Positions 53,069-61,337 of a stretch of 64,000 bases of DNA are shown one piece after another (position 1 is the first letter of the stretch; each line of letters starts with the position of its first letter). Position numbers and translations under genes: made by a program. Below the pieces are notes generated by a model that saw only the letters and a program-made list of their open reading frames with translations, did not search any database and was not told where the DNA came from. Location of the stretch: positions 52,353 through 116,352 of the forward strand of contig NZ_JAAKEN010000010.1 of assembly GCF_011039175.1 (NCBI RefSeq). Reading direction: 5' to 3'. This DNA is from Slackia sp. ZJ119. GTDB taxonomy: Bacteria; Actinomycetota; Coriobacteriia; Coriobacteriales; Eggerthellaceae.

Positions 53069-55360
53069 TCATTGCTTCGAGGAACCGGACGCGTCGTCTT
53101 CGACGTTCGTCCAGCTGAGTCGGTCGGCCGTCGGCGCGATCGCGCACGGGAGGGCGTTGTAGCTCCACGAGCCGACAAGCGGCTCTTCGATGGCGCAGAC
53201 GGTCAGCGCGTTGGCGCTCGACTCGTCGGCGCCGCCGCGCCGCCCGTCGCCGCAGGGCCATTCGGGATGCCACCAGCCGTAGTCCACGCTGACCACGTCG
53301 TCGCGCATGTCGGCGACGTCGAGCAGGTACTTCGCCGACCCGCAGCGGGTGGACACTTCGACGGCAGCCCCCGGCGCAAGGCCCAGGCGGGCCGCCAGCT
53401 TCGGGCTGACGGTCGCCCGCGGAGCCGGGCAGGCGGCGCGGAAGCGGGGGTTCTCGAAGTACATCGAGGCGTTGTAGGGCTGACGGCGGGCGCCGGTGAT
53501 GAGCGTGAAGGGGAAGGCGTCAGCTGCAGCCTCGGCGGCCCCGGAAGGCTCGCCTTCCGCGCCGGGCGCGACAAGGCTTTCGCCCATATGGCCGCCAAGC
53601 ACCGGCTGCGGCGTGCGAAAGCCGCCGAAGCGGGGCAGAAACTCGCTGGCCAGCTCGATCTTTCCCGTCGTGGTGGCGAAACCCGCCGGCCGGCCGTCGT
53701 CGCCTGGGCGCTCGTGCTTGTTGTATGCGGGCGGCGGCCAGTACAGCCCCGTTTCGCAGAACTGCTCCCACGTGATTCCCGCCGGCGCAAGCTCGGCGGC
53801 GAAGGCCTCTTCGAGCGTCGCCTGCGGCCAGGCGTCTGCCTGGCCCAAGCGCAGGCCCAGCTCGCGGAAGACGTCGTAGTCGCGCTTTCGCTCGTAATAC
53901 GGCTCGACCGCCGCCGGGCCGCCGTAGGCCGCGTTCGCCACGCCGCCGTGCACCTGCAGCATCGGCCGCTCTATGGCGCCGGCGATGGGCAGCACGTAGT
54001 CGGCGATGGCCGCCGTGGGCGTCAGGCGGTATTCCAGCACGACGAGCAGGTCGAGCCCTTCAAGCGCCCGACGCACGCGGGCCGAGCCCCCGTAGGTGAC
54101 AAGCGGGTTGGTGGCCTGCACGATGAGCGCACGGATCGGATACGGCTCGCCCGTCTCCATGGCGTGCAGCAGCAGGTCGGGATGGGCAGACGTCAGGTAG
54201 CGCCGCGGCGCCGTGCGTCCGAGCTTTTCGGTGAGAACGCGCAGCGCGTCGTAGCCTTCCGGGCTTTGCAGCGGCGTGCGGCCCCGGTTGAGCGACAGCT
54301 CGCGGCAGCTGGGCGCCGCCTTGTCGCTCATCTCCATGGCAAGCTCGCTCGCAAAGTCGGGAGCCTCGGCCAGCACGCAGGCGCCGGGACGGTCGACGTT
54401 GCCCGTGACGGCGCGCAGACAGCAGATGGCGCGGTGGATGTGTCCCACGGCCGCGCCCACCTGGTCGATGCCGCGCCCGCTGACGAACGCGGTCGGGCCG
54501 GCCGCAATGAGGCGTGCGGCCTTGCGCACGTCTTCGGCGTCAACGTCGCACGCTTCTGCGGCCGCCTCGGCCGTCCAAGGCGCGACCGCTTCGGCCAGCT
54601 CGTCGAAGCCGTGGCACCACGCGTCAACGAACGCGCGGTCTTCCAGGCCCTCTTCGATGATGACGTGCAGAAGCGCCAGTCCCAGCGTCGTGTCGGTGCC
54701 GGGGCGCGGCGCCAGCCACACGCTCGCCAGCTCTGCGACTTCGGTGCGGCGCGGATCGATGACGACGAGGTCGCCGCCGCCCTGTGCAAAGGCCTGCAGG
54801 TGCTGCCAGAACGCAGAGTTGTCGGACTGCGCCGGGTTCGTGCCCCAAACGACCGTGCAGCTCGTCAGGCCGCTCACGACGTCGAGCTCGACCGTCCAGC
54901 CGAACGTGACGAGGTCCATCCAAATGCGCGGGTTCCAGCAGATCTGCCCGATGCCCATGTTGTTGGGAGAGCCGAACAGGTTCATGAACCGGTGCAGCGG
55001 CCAATACGACGCGTGCGGGCCGCCGATGGCGCTCGCAAGCACGCCGGGGCCGTGTTCGTCGGAAAGCGAGCGCAGCCGCGCGGCGATGTCGTCAAGGGCT
55101 TCGTCCCAGCTCACACGCTCCCACTGGCCGCTTCCCCGCGCACCGACGCGCCGCAGCGGCACGTTCACCCGGTCAGGCGCGTCGAGCGCCTCCACGTTCA
55201 TCGGCCAGCGCTTGCACGACGCCATGACCTCGGAGCCGTACGGGTAGCGCGACGGATCGGGCCGCACGCCCGTGACGCGGCCGTCTTTCACGCGTGCAAG
55301 CAGCGCACAGCCGTAGCCGCAGTACTGGCAGTTGGTCGGCCGCTCTTCTGCTTCGATCAT
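53069..55360 (-). CDS. Molybdopterin oxidoreductase, second catalytic subunit
   Basis: Cytoplasmic Mo- or W-bisPGD enzyme of the DMSO reductase superfamily, 763 residues, no signal peptide. The N-terminal 4Fe-4S motif is C11-x2-C14-x3-C18 with C49. The likely Mo ligand is C141 in GSPNNMGIGQICWNP. The cofactor-binding regions VWGTNPAQSDNSAFW, VVIDPRRTEVAELASVW, RALIVQATNPLVTYG and the C-terminal domain with the SYNALPCA end are clear. It overlaps the CCG gene at 55357 as ATGA and has AGGAGG before its start. The reaction is not identifiable; polysulfide, nitrate and acetylene hydratase-like enzymes share this layout. Confidence 0.9.
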   Translation of the reverse strand: MIEAEERPTNCQYCGYGCALLARVKDGRVTGVRPDPSRYPYGSEVMASCKRWPMNVEALDAPDRVNVPLRRVGARGSGQWERVSWDEALDDIAARLRSLSDEHGPGVLASAIGGPHASYWPLHRFMNLFGSPNNMGIGQICWNPRIWMDLVTFGWTVELDVVSGLTSCTVVWGTNPAQSDNSAFWQHLQAFAQGGGDLVVIDPRRTEVAELASVWLAPRPGTDTTLGLALLHVIIEEGLEDRAFVDAWCHGFDELAEAVAPWTAEAAAEACDVDAEDVRKAARLIAAGPTAFVSGRGIDQVGAAVGHIHRAICCLRAVTGNVDRPGACVLAEAPDFASELAMEMSDKAAPSCRELSLNRGRTPLQSPEGYDALRVLTEKLGRTAPRRYLTSAHPDLLLHAMETGEPYPIRALIVQATNPLVTYGGSARVRRALEGLDLLVVLEYRLTPTAAIADYVLPIAGAIERPMLQVHGGVANAAYGGPAAVEPYYERKRDYDVFRELGLRLGQADAWPQATLEEAFAAELAPAGITWEQFCETGLYWPPPAYNKHERPGDDGRPAGFATTTGKIELASEFLPRFGGFRTPQPVLGGHMGESLVAPGAEGEPSGAAEAAADAFPFTLITGARRQPYNASMYFENPRFRAACPAPRATVSPKLAARLGLAPGAAVEVSTRCGSAKYLLDVADMRDDVVSVDYGWWHPEWPCGDGRRGGADESSANALTVCAIEEPLVGSWSYNALPCAIAPTADRLSWTNVEDDASGSSKQ

Positions 55361-56316
55361 GACGCCTCCTTTTCGTTCGGCGCCAGGTTGATGAAGGGGC
55401 GGCCGCCCGCGGCGCCGCAAGGCGTTTGCGCCTCTGGCGCCTCGTCGCCTTCCAGCAGGAAGCGCAGCGCCATGGGACGGGCAAGCGAGCGCCAGTCAAG
55501 CGGATAGTCGCACAAAAGCTCCAGGTAATGGACGACCGGAACGTCGTTTTGCGCCATCGTGAGCGACGCCGCGCAGCTCATGCAGGCGGTCGTCAGCGCG
55601 TCGGCCTGGGCGCTGGCGGCCGCCTCGGCCCGCCGCCGGCCTGCGGCAAGCGCGGCCTGCTCCTTGCCGGCCGCCCGCGCGGTCGATCCGCAGCAGCCGG
55701 CCGACTGAGCCGGATCGTCGTTTGCGACCGAGCCTTCCGGCAACAGCGCTCGCACGCCGCGGGCGAAGTCCCCTATGCCCCGGTCGGGACAGGAGTCGTG
55801 CACCCACAGGCGCACGGTGCGCCCTTCGGGAAGCGAAACCCCCTTCGCCGCCAGCACGCGGCGGACGGCCGCCTCGTCGATGCGGCAGCCCATCTCGGCC
55901 AGCACGCGCGGCAGCGCGGCGACTTCGGGCGCACCGTCCACGCCGTCGAACGCCCGGCGCAGCGCGGCGGCGCAATTCGGGCACGCGACGACGAACCGCC
56001 GCACGCCGGCCTTCGCCACAGCCTTGCGCAGCCGCTCGTCGAACGCGTCGCGACGGCGGCGTCCGTCCTGTTCGTAGTCAAGGATCTTGCCGCAGCACAG
56101 AAGCGACGTGCTCGTGGCGGTGCCGGCATCGGCAAGATAGTCGGCCAGCACTGCCACGAGCGCTGGTGCATAGTTCACCAGCGAGCACCCCGGAAAGAAC
56201 AACGATTCGCACGCGGCGTCGGGCTGGGCGACAGCGGCAGCCCGGGCCGTCATGCCGTCGGAGGAAACGAAGACCTCGTGCCCGGCAAGCACATCCAGGA
56301 ATCGAAACTCGTCCAT
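55357..56316 (-). CDS. CCG-domain protein (HdrB/HdrD-like) without ferredoxin clusters
   Basis: The 319-residue cytoplasmic protein has two CCG domains: FFPGCSLVNYAP, LCCGKILDYEQD and CPNCAAAL in the first; HDSCPDRGIGDF, GCCGSTARAAGKEQ and CMSCAASL in the second. The N-terminal 40 residues hold no cluster motif, unlike the paralogue at 48065. AGGAGG is eight bases before the ATG. Its stop overlaps the Mo-oxidoreductase start, so the two should form a complex: CCG protein handing electrons to the Mo subunit or the reverse. That is inference. Confidence 0.86.
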   Translation of the reverse strand: MDEFRFLDVLAGHEVFVSSDGMTARAAAVAQPDAACESLFFPGCSLVNYAPALVAVLADYLADAGTATSTSLLCCGKILDYEQDGRRRRDAFDERLRKAVAKAGVRRFVVACPNCAAALRRAFDGVDGAPEVAALPRVLAEMGCRIDEAAVRRVLAAKGVSLPEGRTVRLWVHDSCPDRGIGDFARGVRALLPEGSVANDDPAQSAGCCGSTARAAGKEQAALAAGRRRAEAAASAQADALTTACMSCAASLTMAQNDVPVVHYLELLCDYPLDWRSLARPMALRFLLEGDEAPEAQTPCGAAGGRPFINLAPNEKEAS

Positions 56317-56337
56317 AAGCGGCACCTCCTTCTCAAA

Positions 56338-56370
56338 GGGCCGGCGGCGCTCAAAAGGCTCCGCCGGCCC
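56338..56370 (-). terminator. Hairpin between the NrfD gene and the CCG gene
   Basis: Perfect 10-bp GC-rich stem GGGCCGGCGG / CCGCCGGCCC with a 13-base loop, followed on the minus strand by TTTGAG. It may end most transcripts of the upstream three-gene operon and let a fraction continue into the CCG, Mo and radical SAM genes. Confidence 0.6.
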
Positions 56371-56435
56371 ACAAGTCCAAGGGGTTGGAACGTTCCTTTC
56401 GCCCCTCGGTCGTTTATCGAGACTGCTCTACCGTA

Positions 56436-57416
56436 TTAGTAGCGGTTCTCGCCCTGCTTCCATGCCGTCAGGAAAGCAGCGTCCTTCTTCGGCAGGCGCG
56501 AGTAGAAGCGCTCCTCGCCCGGAATCGGCGCACGTTCGTCGGAGTAGACGCACAGGTAGCGCAGCAACAGGCCGCCGCACAGCACGAGCACCGGAGCGAC
56601 GACGGTCGAAGCCGCCGTGCCCGCGAACGCGGTGTAGAGGATGAACGGAAGGACCAGGCCGCCGCCGACCATGCCGCCCCAGAACAGCGGCGCCGTCTTG
56701 CCGCGCACCCAGCGGGTGGCCACGGCCTTGGCGGTCACGTTGCCCGCGCCGAAGAAGCTCAGCACCATGACGAGCAGCACGACGATCTCGGCAAGGACGA
56801 GCACGATGTCGACCGTGTGGATGGTGCCGTGAATGATCTCGGAGAACACGAAAGCGGCAAGCGAAGGATCAACCGCGCCGCCAAGCGACAGCGCCACGGC
56901 GGCACACGCCGTCGACAGGGCCGAAATGGTGAACAGCACCGGCAGGGCGGGCGTCGCCCAGAAGGCATGCGCCTTCAGCGTGGAGAGCATGACGCCGGTG
57001 TAGACCATGATGCCGAAGCCCGCAATGCCGGCCACGGCCAGCAAGAACGGACGCAGCCCCGCAAGGCCCAGGCCAAAGCCGCCGGCCCAGTCCCAACCGA
57101 GCAGGTACAGGTAGCTCAGCCACCACACGAAGCCGAAGATCATGGCAACCGACAAAAGCACGGCGCCCCACTTGATGATGGCCGTCTTCGTGGTGAACAC
57201 GCGCCAGAACACCGGCGGCTGCCCCAGCTCGAACACGAGGAAAAAGCAGCCGAGCGCCAACGCCGCCAGCGCGACGAACACCGGCGCGAAGAACAAAGGC
57301 CCGCTTCCCGGCATGACGATGAGGTCGAACACCGCCGACAGGAAGAAGATGCCGCCGCCAAGGCCGCCGAGGAACAGGTACAAGACGATGGGTGCTTCCC
57401 AGTAATGATGTTTCAT
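56436..57416 (-). CDS. NrfD/PsrC-type membrane subunit
   Basis: Integral membrane quinone-reactive subunit of complex iron-sulfur molybdoenzymes. The 326 residues contain about eight to nine helices; the start EAPIVLYLFLGGLGGGIFFLSAVFD and the FELGQPPVFWRVF loop are typical. It overlaps the ferredoxin subunit as ATGA. In this complex electrons would pass between menaquinone and the cytoplasmic Mo subunit through the ferredoxin. Confidence 0.92.
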   Translation of the reverse strand: MKHHYWEAPIVLYLFLGGLGGGIFFLSAVFDLIVMPGSGPLFFAPVFVALAALALGCFFLVFELGQPPVFWRVFTTKTAIIKWGAVLLSVAMIFGFVWWLSYLYLLGWDWAGGFGLGLAGLRPFLLAVAGIAGFGIMVYTGVMLSTLKAHAFWATPALPVLFTISALSTACAAVALSLGGAVDPSLAAFVFSEIIHGTIHTVDIVLVLAEIVVLLVMVLSFFGAGNVTAKAVATRWVRGKTAPLFWGGMVGGGLVLPFILYTAFAGTAASTVVAPVLVLCGGLLLRYLCVYSDERAPIPGEERFYSRLPKKDAAFLTAWKQGENRY

Positions 57417-57994
57417 CGCGCACCACCTCCCATCTCAGGAATGTAGTAGATCTGCGGATCGGTGCCGAGCTCGGTGAAGAGGCGCTCGGTCCTGTGGGTG
57501 CCGATGAGCTTCGACACCTCGCTTTCGGGGTCGTCGATGTCGCCGAACACGCGGGCCCGCTGGTGGCAGGTCTGCACGCAATAGGGCTGGGCGGTCGGGT
57601 CCATCTTTCGACGGTCGCGGCAGAACGTGCACTTGCGCACGTACTGGTCGAAGCGCTTCACCATGTGCGACACGTCGCGCATGCCGTAGGGGCACGCGTT
57701 CACGCACACCTTGCAGCCCATGCACTTCTTGTAGTCCACCCAAACGGTGCCGTCGTCGTCCTGCTGGCTGGCGCCGGTCGGGCAGCACGGCACGCACTCG
57801 GGGTTCGCGCAGTGCATGCACTGCGTCGGCGTCCACGTGCGGTACACGTTCGGGAACGTGCCCTTCGTGCCTTCGGACACCACGGGGTTGTAGATGATGT
57901 CGAGCGGAAGGTCGTTCCACGTGCGGCACGCCACCGTGCACGACTGGCATCCGATGCAGCGGCTTTCGTCGACTACCATGACATAGCGGGTCAT
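57413..57994 (-). CDS. Four-cluster ferredoxin subunit (PsrB/DmsB/NrfC-like)
   Basis: The 193-residue electron-transfer subunit has sixteen cysteines in four motifs: CIGCQSCTVAC, CMHCANPECVPCCP, CMGCKVCVNACP and CTFCRDR with CVQTCH. No signal peptide, matching the cytoplasmic Mo subunit. Overlaps both neighbours by four bases. Confidence 0.93.
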   Translation of the reverse strand: MTRYVMVVDESRCIGCQSCTVACRTWNDLPLDIIYNPVVSEGTKGTFPNVYRTWTPTQCMHCANPECVPCCPTGASQQDDDGTVWVDYKKCMGCKVCVNACPYGMRDVSHMVKRFDQYVRKCTFCRDRRKMDPTAQPYCVQTCHQRARVFGDIDDPESEVSKLIGTHRTERLFTELGTDPQIYYIPEMGGGAR

Positions 57995-60858
57995 GCCTGC
58001 GCTCCTTCCTCTTGCGCACCTGCTTCAATGGGGGCGTATTCCATCGTGTAACGCGCACCGGTCGCTTCGTCGACCAGGTTGCCCGTGGCCGCATCGTAGA
58101 GCCAACCGTAGTACGCCTCGTGGTAGGCGCCCGTTTCAGGATCGATGAGCCAGCCGGATTCCGGATCGTACACGTACGGAAGGTTGCCGAGCATGGCGCA
58201 GCCTTCTTCGGTGTTCCAGGTGAGCTGCTCGGGGACCGCGTACGGAGCCGCGTCGCCCGGATAGCAGCGGATGCCGCCCTTGAACTTGACCTCTTCGCGC
58301 TCCATCGTGTAGTACTTGCCGTTCTCGTCGTCGACGAGAAGCTCGCTCGTCGGGTCGTAGCGCCAGCCGGTGTAGGCGTCGTGATAGCCCTTCGTGCGCG
58401 GGTTGATGAGCCAGCCCGAATCGTCCAGACGGAAGTGCGTGCCTTCCTGGTAGAGGTTGCCGGACTGCCACACGCGGTAGTAGCCCTCGGGCGCCGGTTC
58501 CATTTCGGGGTACTCGAACGGCACGTGAGGACGGGCCATCGGCTGGTCGGACGGCATGACGCTCACGCCCGGCTCGCTCGCAGAGCCCGGAATGGACCAC
58601 TTGGTGTCGGCCTTCTTGTAGTTGTGGTCGAGCTCGGTGCACTTGTACACGCGGCACAGCAGGCCGCGGTTGGCCCACGAGCCGCCCATCGGGTCGCAGT
58701 CGCACACATCGACCGAGGTCAGCACGTTGGTGTTCGACTCCAAGCAGCCGAACGGGTTGTTGAGGTCGCTCGAGCCGTCGCGCTCGGGGAACCACCAGCC
58801 GCGCGGCACGTACACGACGCGCGGATCCACTTCGGGCGCCACGTTCGCACGCATCTTGATGCGGCCGCGGCGCGTCTCGATCCAGCACCAGTCGCCCTCG
58901 GCGATGCCGAGCTTTTCGGCCAGCTCGGGGTTGATGGTGTAGTACGGATCAGGGGACAGGTAGCGGATGGTGGGCATCTGGAAGTGCTCGGAGTGGTGGT
59001 AGGGCATGAAGCCGCCGCCCGTGGTGAGCACGATGGGATACTTCTCGGCCACTTCGGGGTCGTCCACTTCGTTTTCCGAGCAGCCCATGTAGGTGGGCAT
59101 GCCAGGATAGCCCAGCTCGCGCAGGATGGACGAGTTGCACTCCACCTTGCCCGAAGGCGTCCAGAAGCCGCCGTTGGAGATGAACTTGTTCTGGTGCAGC
59201 GGCGGATAGTACATGCGGAAGTTGTCGACGAAGTCGTCGTAGCACTCGATGGGCAGGCCGAGCGGCTTCAGGATGTGGTAGTAGGCCTCTTCTTCCGTTT
59301 CCCAGGGCCACATCTCCGGATCCTGGCCGCAGGCAAGGCCCAGCTTGCGCCAGAACGTCATGTCGGTATGGCGGTCGTACAGCGGCTGGATGGCGCGTTT
59401 GCCGCCCAGGAACGAGTCGGTGGCGCCGTAGTGGGTGACGATGGTCGGACGCTCGAGGGCGCCGGCGGCCGGCAGCACGTAGTCGGAGAACAGCGCCGCG
59501 GGCGTCATCCAGTATTCGACGGTGACCAAAAACTCGACGCGCTTGAGAGCCTCGAGCGTCATCTTGGCGTCGCCGTAGGAGTTCACGGGGTTCGTGGCGT
59601 TCACGATGAGCGCCCTGATCTGGTAGGGGTCGCCGGTGATGATGGCCTTGAACACGCTCGGGCCGTGGGCTTCGCAGAACCACTCGGCCGGCAGCGTCTT
59701 GCCCCAGGTGCGCTTCGCGTTGTTCGAGATGAGCGTGTAGCCGGGCCACGACGTCAGCTTGAACTTGTCAGACCCGATCTGCTTGGCCTTCTGCTCTTCC
59801 GGCAGGCACTCGTTGGCTTCCATCTCCTCGTCGGTGAGGAAGTTCAGCGCCGGGCCAGGCATGCCGTCGCCGCCCGGAACGTCCAGGTTGCCGCAGACGG
59901 CGCGCATGAGCGCGAGCGTCAGGCTCGTCGTTGTGGAAGCGGTGCCGAGCTGGTCCCACGTGCAGCCCCACTGGATGCAGCCGGGCTTGTTGGCGGCATA
60001 CATGCGGGCGCCCGCACGGATCTGGTCGGGCGTGAGCCAGGTGAGCGGGGCAGCCCATTCCGGCGTGTACTGGAGCATGTGGTCGCTCAGCTCGTCGAAG
60101 TCGTTGCACCACTCGCTCACGAAGTCGTAGTCGACAAGGCCTTCGAAGATGATGGTGTGCAGCATCGCGAGCGCCAGCGCCGAGTCGGAGCCGGGGCGCA
60201 GCGGCAGCCACAGGTCGGCCTTCGAGGCGGTTTCAGAATAGCGCGGGTCCACGACGATGATCTTCATGCCGGCCTTCTGCAGGTCGGTGTAGCCGCGCAT
60301 GGCGCCCAGCGACGACGCGCCGGGGTTCATGCCCCACAGCATGACGACCTTCGCCTGGCCCAGGTCGGTCTCGAACGGCGACCAGCCGGCCACGCAGGTT
60401 TCGGCCATGAACGTGGGGATCCAGCACAACAGCGCGTTGTGGAAGCCGTTGGGGCTGCCGAACTGGTTCATGAAGCGGCGACGCGCCCAGTCGTCGGTGC
60501 GCGTGGTGCCGCCGGCGGTGGCGACCGCCTCGGCGCCGCTTTCGGCCTTGATCTTGTTCAGGCGCTCGGCGATTTCCTCAATGGCTTGGTCGTAAGGAAT
60601 CTGCTTCCATTTGCCTTCGCCCTTCTCGCCCACGCGCTTGAGCGCATGGTTGATGCGGGCCGGATGGTGCAGATGCAAAAGGGCGCTGTTGCCGCGGCAG
60701 CAGAGACCACCCTGATTGGAATAATTCGGGTCGCCCTCGATCTTCACCACCTCTCCGTCCTTGACGTAGGCGAGAACGCCGCAGTTCGCGTGGCAGAAAT
60801 AGCACAGCGACTTGCGCATCTCGACGCCAGGGGCGTGGATGTCAATCTCGTTTCCCAT
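57991..60858 (-). CDS. Molybdopterin oxidoreductase, catalytic subunit, with C-terminal aromatic repeat domain
   Basis: The 955-residue cytoplasmic DMSO reductase-family enzyme has no signal peptide. The N-terminal 4Fe-4S motif is C19-x2-C22-x3-C26 with C53 or C54. The predicted Mo ligand is C145 in GSPNGFHNALLCWIP. MLWGMNPGASSLGAMRG, VVDPRYSETASKADLWLPLRPG and ALIVNATNPVNSYG bind the two cofactor halves. Beyond the normal end near residue 790 it carries two copies of a roughly 45-residue unit (809-853 and 895-940). Each holds SGWLI-[DN]P, YH-[DE]-AY, GW-x-YD and ends YTME. Such repeats are not a usual part of this family. It begins an operon with the ferredoxin and NrfD genes. GAGGAGAG precedes the ATG. 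Confidence 0.92.
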   Translation of the reverse strand: MGNEIDIHAPGVEMRKSLCYFCHANCGVLAYVKDGEVVKIEGDPNYSNQGGLCCRGNSALLHLHHPARINHALKRVGEKGEGKWKQIPYDQAIEEIAERLNKIKAESGAEAVATAGGTTRTDDWARRRFMNQFGSPNGFHNALLCWIPTFMAETCVAGWSPFETDLGQAKVVMLWGMNPGASSLGAMRGYTDLQKAGMKIIVVDPRYSETASKADLWLPLRPGSDSALALAMLHTIIFEGLVDYDFVSEWCNDFDELSDHMLQYTPEWAAPLTWLTPDQIRAGARMYAANKPGCIQWGCTWDQLGTASTTTSLTLALMRAVCGNLDVPGGDGMPGPALNFLTDEEMEANECLPEEQKAKQIGSDKFKLTSWPGYTLISNNAKRTWGKTLPAEWFCEAHGPSVFKAIITGDPYQIRALIVNATNPVNSYGDAKMTLEALKRVEFLVTVEYWMTPAALFSDYVLPAAGALERPTIVTHYGATDSFLGGKRAIQPLYDRHTDMTFWRKLGLACGQDPEMWPWETEEEAYYHILKPLGLPIECYDDFVDNFRMYYPPLHQNKFISNGGFWTPSGKVECNSSILRELGYPGMPTYMGCSENEVDDPEVAEKYPIVLTTGGGFMPYHHSEHFQMPTIRYLSPDPYYTINPELAEKLGIAEGDWCWIETRRGRIKMRANVAPEVDPRVVYVPRGWWFPERDGSSDLNNPFGCLESNTNVLTSVDVCDCDPMGGSWANRGLLCRVYKCTELDHNYKKADTKWSIPGSASEPGVSVMPSDQPMARPHVPFEYPEMEPAPEGYYRVWQSGNLYQEGTHFRLDDSGWLINPRTKGYHDAYTGWRYDPTSELLVDDENGKYYTMEREEVKFKGGIRCYPGDAAPYAVPEQLTWNTEEGCAMLGNLPYVYDPESGWLIDPETGAYHEAYYGWLYDAATGNLVDEATGARYTMEYAPIEAGAQEEGAQA

Positions 60859-60998
60859 CGATGCTCTCCTCTTCTCTCTCACGGTGCGTGACGGCCAGGC
60901 TTTGCCTTCTCAGCCCCGTCTTCGATGCCCCTCATCGAAGGTTGCAACAGAAGTTGCGGGTGAACGAAAGAAAAGCTGACACCTATGGCCTCGGGCCA

Positions 60999-61033
60999 AT
61001 ACTAGATTATATCCATATTAGAGTCAATCTAAT
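60999..61033 (-). promoter_or_regulatory. Promoter and operator of the Mo-oxidoreductase operon
   Basis: -35 TTGACT (61027-61022), 17-base spacer, -10 TAGTAT (61004-60999); TATAAT also lies in the spacer. The inverted repeat ATTAGA-GTCAA-TCTAAT (61017-61033, plus strand) covers the -35 box, so its ligand protein should repress. The same half-sites and spacing occur at 47232-47248. Leader length is about 134 bases. Confidence 0.8.
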
Positions 61034-61282
61034 AGTGGATTGTTGTCACATGACTTCGCCAACGGCGGCCACTTCTCCCGCAATCGGCGGTTCGCCGTAC
61101 TGGTGATCGGACACGACAACAAGTTGTACGCGCCGGAAAAGCGAGCGGATGCCGGCAGCGGGCTGAACCGGTGAACTATGTGACTTGGTCTGCTATTGCA
61201 GAACCGAAGCTTTGGCGGCGGCGCTTCGGCGGCATGTGCCGGACGGCCCGGTTTCCCGCTTTCTGTGGGCTTTCGTAAAATG

Positions 61283-61299
61283 ATTGACATTGTCTAGTA
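61283..61299 (+). promoter_or_regulatory. Degenerate operator copy upstream of the PadR gene
   Basis: GATTGACATTGTCTAGT shares 11 of 17 bases with the perfect element at 47232-47248 and keeps the right half TGTCTA-T. It contains TTGACA and the short palindrome GACATTGTC, and overlaps TAGTAT/TATTAT (61296-61303), which could be the -10 box. Autoregulation by the PadR protein is inferred. Confidence 0.5.
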
Positions 61300-61337
61300 T
61301 TATAGGACGTGCACTATTTTCGACGAGAGGACGCCGC

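Larger units (their letters stand above)
60859..61337. promoter_or_regulatory. Divergent regulatory region between the Mo-oxidoreductase operon and the PadR gene
   Basis: 479 bases without a convincing gene. It holds the Mo-operon leader with a perfect hairpin CTTCGATG / CATCGAAG (60920-60940), the operon promoter with an operator at 60999-61033, and a degenerate operator copy at 61283-61299. A palindromic ACAACAAGTTGT-type element lies near 61108-61122. Open frames here have no recognisable features. Confidence 0.6.

Noticed and set aside
58012..60891. 959-codon open frame on the plus strand
   Set aside because: Antisense to the Mo oxidoreductase; composition (Val/Arg/Ala/His) is that of a shadow frame and no domain is seen.
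61024..61290. 88-codon minus-strand frame in the divergent regulatory region
   Set aside because: It would cover both operators, has no recognisable domain and no convincing ribosome binding site.
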